Source: Alligator mississippiensis
Lineage: Eukaryota; Chordata; Crocodylia; Alligatoridae
Assembly: GCF_030867095.1 (NCBI RefSeq)
Contig: NC_081836.1
Span: forward strand, 30,888,338-30,952,337
Direction: 5' to 3'
Length of the DNA: 64,000 nucleotides
In this document: positions 59,731 to 64,000 of the stretch, piece by piece
How positions within the stretch are numbered: the first letter of the stretch is position 1
Layout of the letters: each line of letters starts with the position of its first letter
Notes under the pieces: generated by a model
Database searches by the model: none
What the model was told of the DNA's origin: nothing
The model's input: only the letters and a program-made list of their open reading frames with translations
Position numbers and translations under genes: made by a program

Positions 59731-61091
59731 GCAGGGAACTACAGACCAGTCAGCCTCACTTCAGTCCCTGGAAAAATCATGGAGTAGATTCTCAAGGAAG
59801 CCTTCTCAAAGCATTTGGAGGAAAAGAAGGTAATCAGGAATAGTCAGCATGGATTCACCAAGGGCAAGTCATGCCTGACCAACCTCATTGCCTTCTGTGA
59901 TGAGATGACTGGCTCTGTGGATGCAGGGAAACAATGGATGTGGTATACCTTGATTTTAGCAAGGCTTTTGATAGTCTCCCACAACAGTTCCACAGGCAAG
60001 CTGGGAAGTATGGGCTAGAAGAATGGACTGTAAGATGGATAGAAAAATGGCTGCAGCATCGGACTTAAGAGGGTTATAATCAGTGGCTTGATGTCTAGTT
60101 GGCAGCGAGTATCAAGTGGAGTGCCCCAGGGGTTGGTCTTTGGGCCAGTTTTATTCTATGTCTTCATTAATGACCTGGAAGATAGGATGGAGTGTACCCT
60201 CAGCAAGTTTGCAGATGACACCCAATGGGGGAGTAGTAGATATGCTGGAGGGTAGGATTAGGATGCAGAGAGACCTACACAAATTGGAGGATTGGGCCAA
60301 AAGAAATCTCATGAGGTTAAACAAGGACAAGTGCAAAATCCAGCACTGAGGATGAAACAATCCCATGCACTAATACATGCTGGGGACTGCCTGGCCGGAC
60401 AGCAGCTCTGCAGAAAAGGACCTGAGGGTTACAGTGGACAATAAGCTGAATATGAGCCAACAGTGAGCCCTTGTTGCAAAGAAGGCTAACAGCATACTGG
60501 GCTGCATTGGTAGGAGTGTTACCAGGAGGTCCAGGGAAGTTATTATTCTCCTCTATTCAGCACTGGTGAGGCCACATGTCAAGTACTGTGCTCGGTTTTG
60601 GGTCCCCCACTACAGAAAGGATATGGACAAATTGGAGAGAGTCCAGTGGAGGGCAGTGAAAACAGTGGCAAGGCTGGGGTATATGACTCAAGAAAAGAGG
60701 CTGAGGGAAATGGGCCTATTTAGTTTGGAGAAGAGGAGACTGATGTGGGATTTAATAGCAGCCTTCAACTACTTGAAGGGTGTTTCAAAAGAGGATGTAG
60801 CTAGACTGCTCTAAATGGTGGCAGATGCTAGAACAAGGAGCAATGGTCTCAAGTTGCAGCAAGGAAAGTTTATGTTAGATTTTAGGAAGAATTTTCTCAC
60901 TTGTAGGATAGTAAAACATTGGAACAGATTACTCAGAGAAGTTGTGGACTCTACATCCTTGGAGGTTTTTAAGACCCAGCTAGACAAAACTTTGGCTGGG
61001 ATGATCTAGTTGGGGATGGTCTTGCTTTGAGCAGGGGGTTGGACTAGATGACCTCCTGAGATCCCTTCCACTTCTAATTTTCTATGATTTC
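59731..61091 (+). mobile_element. CR1 LINE 3' part (group D)
   Basis: Begins at the RT segment that in intact copies reads GNYRPVSL (here gggaactacagaccagtc). It includes [16 protein letters not shown] near 59880, a degraded ADD box near 60215 and NRLLREVVDSTSLEVFKTQL near 60920. It ends atgacctcctgagatccctt plus ttctatgatttctttgatt. Several frameshifts. Confidence 0.92.
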
Positions 61092-61263
61092 TTTGATTTC
61101 TCTGAGACGTCCATTTCATGCTTCTGCATGGATCACCAGCAACATGAGGATGGGCATGTTTGGTTGAGTGGTTCCTTGAAAATGTGGCATTGGGGGCGGG
61201 TGATAGATTCCTCATTGTGGGCCATTTGTTTCTCTTTAGATCATGCTCTTAAGCTGCATAGAG

Positions 61264-61507
61264 CAGGGGTTGTCAACCAGAGGTACGCGCACTTGTGGGA
61301 CTACTTGGGAAGGCCCCAGGGGCTATGTAGCAGAGGTGCGGAGAAATGAGGGCACTTCCAGTTTTGCCAGTGGTGCTTCTGGTTTTGCCACTGGCGTTTC
61401 TGGTTTTGCTGCTGCATGTGGGGGAAACTCGTCAACTGGCCTGGGGACTTCCTGCTTCTCAACCGGCCACTTGGGGTACACTAACCAAAAAAGGTTGAAC
61501 CCCCCTG
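61264..61507. mobile_element. hAT MITE, 244 bp, perfect 8-bp target duplication
   Basis: Flanked by gcatagag at 61256-61263 and 61508-61515. Ends are caggggttgtcaacc and, inward from the right, caggggggttcaacc. Internally it has short tandem copies of ttctggttttgcc near 61365-61410. Confidence 0.9.
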
Positions 61508-61515
61508 GCATAGAG

Positions 61516-63151
61516 TGTAAAGATTGCTCCACTTGCTTGTTTGTTGGCATGAGTTGCACATTTTTAGATATCTTAAAATAGATCAGTGTACTACTGTCAG
61601 GAGTGAACCTGACTGAACCTTTTCTTAAGCCAGGGCATTTCTGCATGTAGGCCCCATGCTGATGCATTAAATCTTGGATGCTTCTGTTTCATTTACATGC
61701 AGCTATTGGTAGTGCTACTGGCACATAGCAGAATATTACTGAGTATTGTTGGCTCTACATAGTTAATTTACACATGTAATTAAACAGCTCTTTCTTTGTG
61801 TAGTCATGCTTCTTCCAAATCTGATTATTTGGCTGGAGTTCTCCTGGACTTATTAGCTATTATACCAGTTGCATGGCCAGCAATGATGGTGTGTGCACCC
61901 CAGTGTAAATTCTGCTGGTTGGCCTGCCCTGTTCTACAGTGCTTAACTTGTTTTGCCCATGGATGTGTTTTCAGGGAGTCGTGCATGCATGTAATTGCTC
62001 CTGTCCATGTGGCTCTTGATCTAGGCTCCAAAAATCCTTTCCTTTCCCTAAATAAAGATCTTTTTTTTTATCACTTAGTGCTGTGGGATGCAGACTTTTA
62101 TTACTTTGCTGCTAATGAATATGGGTATATTACAAAGAGGCCAGCATTCTTTGTTTTTTCCTCTATCAGTGTTAGCACATTTTTCATTGCACTCTTCACT
62201 TGCCAGTTTTTTGGATCTTCATTTAATTTTAGGAATTTTCAATTGCTATGAGCTGCTCTTCAAGAAGAGTGCTACTCGAGTGGGTTTTATAGTTTTGTTT
62301 AACCATGTTCCTAACAATTATATGCCAGAACTTTAATCAGATTTGTTGGAAGCAGCATAAAGCTCCCACTCATGTCGGGTGTTTTCAGCTAGGTGTTATG
62401 TGGATTTTTTTCTTTTAAAATTTACAGTCCCTCTGGTTTGCACGTTACCAGTTGCTCATTTTATATTTGAAAGATATTACCTTCTCCTTTATGCTAACTT
62501 TCCCTCTCGATCTCCCTGCTTTGTCTTTACAAACTCAGTTCAGAGCCAGTTGGACATAAACTGATATATTCAATGCTAGAAGAACTAGTTTGGGGCAAAT
62601 TTCTAACCCACCTAAACAGTGTGGGTTCAGAAATCAACCATAGAAGGGACTTTTGTAAATTGACTAAATTTACTGAGCGAGATGAGTTAAAAGGGACCTA
62701 GAGATACTAACGTTTGCAATGACACTTGAAGCTCTTAGGACTCAATCCAAAGTCTATTGAAGTCAAGTGGGTCTTTTAATTTCAGGAGGTTTTGATCAGA
62801 TGGGTAGATATTACATTTTATCCTATATTGAAAGACAGACAGATAGGTAGAGCAAGAAGAATCTGCCAGTCAGCAGAGATGAGTTAGAGATCTAGCAAGT
62901 GATCCTAGGGATAGTTTGGAGCTTCTCCAAAGTTTGGAGCTTTCAGGTTGGGTGTCTGGTTTGAGGCCCACTTCTGTAGCTTGTATTCATCTAATTCTCA
63001 CAAGTGGCAGTAGAGGGAGATTTGATGGGTATGTGGAAACAATTTGGGAAAGGAAAGAAAAAAACATGAGAGAATAGAAAGAATAAGAGACACATTGTAT
63101 TTTATTGCCATAATGCTGCTTTTCCTTTTTTTAAATTATGCAAATGAATCC
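61516..63151. other. No gene recognised
   Basis: 1.6 kb of A/T-rich unique DNA. The recurrent tcaatgg-type motif occurs near 62745-62805. ENPP exon 1 was sought on the minus strand and not found. Confidence 0.4.
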
Positions 63152-64000
63152 TAGAATCATAGAAAATTAGGTTAGAAGGGACCTCAGGAGGTCATCTAGT
63201 CCAACCCTTTGCTCAAAGCAGAACCACCTCCAATTATATCATTCCAGCCAAGGCTTTTTCTAGCTTTGTAAAAGCTTTGTCTCCAAGGATGGAGATTCCA
63301 CCACCACTCTCGGTAACCTGTTCCAGTGCTTTACTACCATCCTTCTGAGAGAGTTTTTCCTAATATCCAACTTAAACTTCTGCTGCTGAAACTTGAGACA
63401 GTTCTTCCTTGTTCTGTCATTTGCCACCACTGAGACCAGTCTAACTCCATCCTCTTTGGAACCCCTCTTCAGGTAGTTGAAGGTTGTTATTAAATCCCTT
63501 CTCAGTCTTCTCTTTTCCAGACTCAATAAACCCAGCTCCCTCAGCCTTTTTCCTCAAAAGTCATGTGACCCAGCCCCTTCACCATTTTCACTGTCCTTCA
63601 CTGGACTCTCCAATTTGTCCACATCCTTTCTGTAATGGGGAGCCCCAAACTGGACACAGTACTCCAGATGTGACCTCACCAGTGCTGAATAGAGGGGAAG
63701 AATCACTTGCCTTGATCTGTTGGCACTACCCCTACCAATGCAGCTAAGTATCCCATTAGCCTTCTTGGCACTAAGGGCATACTTGGCTCATATTCAGCTT
63801 ATTATCCACTGTAACCCTCAGGTCCTTTTCTGCAGAGCTGCAGCATGTATTAGTGCACTGGATTGTTCCATCCTCAGTGCTGGACTTTGCACCTGTCCTT
63901 GTTGAATCTCATGAGATTTCTTTTAGCCCAATCCTGCAATTTGTCTAGGTCTCTCTGCATCCTAGTCCTACCCTCCAGCATATCTACTACACCCCCCAGT
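63152..64000 (-). mobile_element. CR1 LINE (group D), minus strand, cut by window end
   Basis: The 3' terminus (tcatagaaaattagg) is at the left, followed by reversed C-terminal and RT sequence up to the region just past the ADD box at base 64000. The minus-strand frame 63260-63526 encodes [20 protein letters not shown]. The element continues beyond the window. Confidence 0.92.

Overview
This is a piece of a vertebrate nuclear genome, not a microbial one. It has spliced exons with consensus splice sites, introns of 10-20 kb, CA and TCTA microsatellites, and a dense load of CR1 LINEs and non-autonomous hAT DNA transposons. Plentiful CR1 (four local groups, 13 copies), many hAT elements with 8-bp target duplications, and decayed Ty3/Gypsy and LTR-like sequence suggest a non-avian sauropsid. 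A crocodilian is most likely and a turtle possible; this is inference from repeat content, not a species identification.

Only one host gene can be supported. It is an ENPP7-like (alkaline sphingomyelinase-like) ectonucleotide pyrophosphatase/phosphodiesterase on the minus strand. Three coding exons are visible: 47721-47866 (substrate-pocket region), 26585-27208 (catalytic core with four metal-ligand residues) and 15341-15708 (last metal histidine, stalk, membrane anchor, basic tail). The phases match at both internal junctions and no exon is broken. The first exon (signal peptide, nucleophile threonine, first metal aspartate) was not found and probably lies beyond the right edge. Thus most of 15.3-64 kb is intron, and 1-15.3 kb is 3' flank or a further 3' intron.

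Layout. 1-1.6 kb: end of a CR1 and a hAT element. 1.6-7.8 kb: AT-rich unique DNA with a CA repeat. 7.8-10.1 kb: an old non-CR1 LINE split by a CR1. 11.0-13.1 kb: decayed Ty3/Gypsy gag and pol. 13.8-14.4 kb: two small hAT elements. 15.3-15.7 kb: exon 4. 18.4-20.3 kb: a well-preserved CR1 with an open 544-codon reverse transcriptase frame. 20.6-22.2 kb: LTR-like DNA with a minisatellite. 22.7-24.0 kb: two CR1s head to tail. 26.6-27.2 kb: exon 3. 30.3-34.4 kb: two LTR-like blocks, a hAT element and a C-rich minisatellite. 36-44.5 kb: four large GC-rich hAT or foldback elements. 45.7-47.7 kb: a CR1 whose 3' end stops about 14 bp from the exon 2 donor. 48.8-64 kb: CR1 copies in both orientations with more hAT elements.

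The most interesting points are a TAA stop lying inside a consensus splice donor at the end of exon 4, the CR1 beside a weak exon 2 donor, the group of kilobase-scale palindromic hAT elements with recognisable target duplications, and the near-identical CR1 pair.
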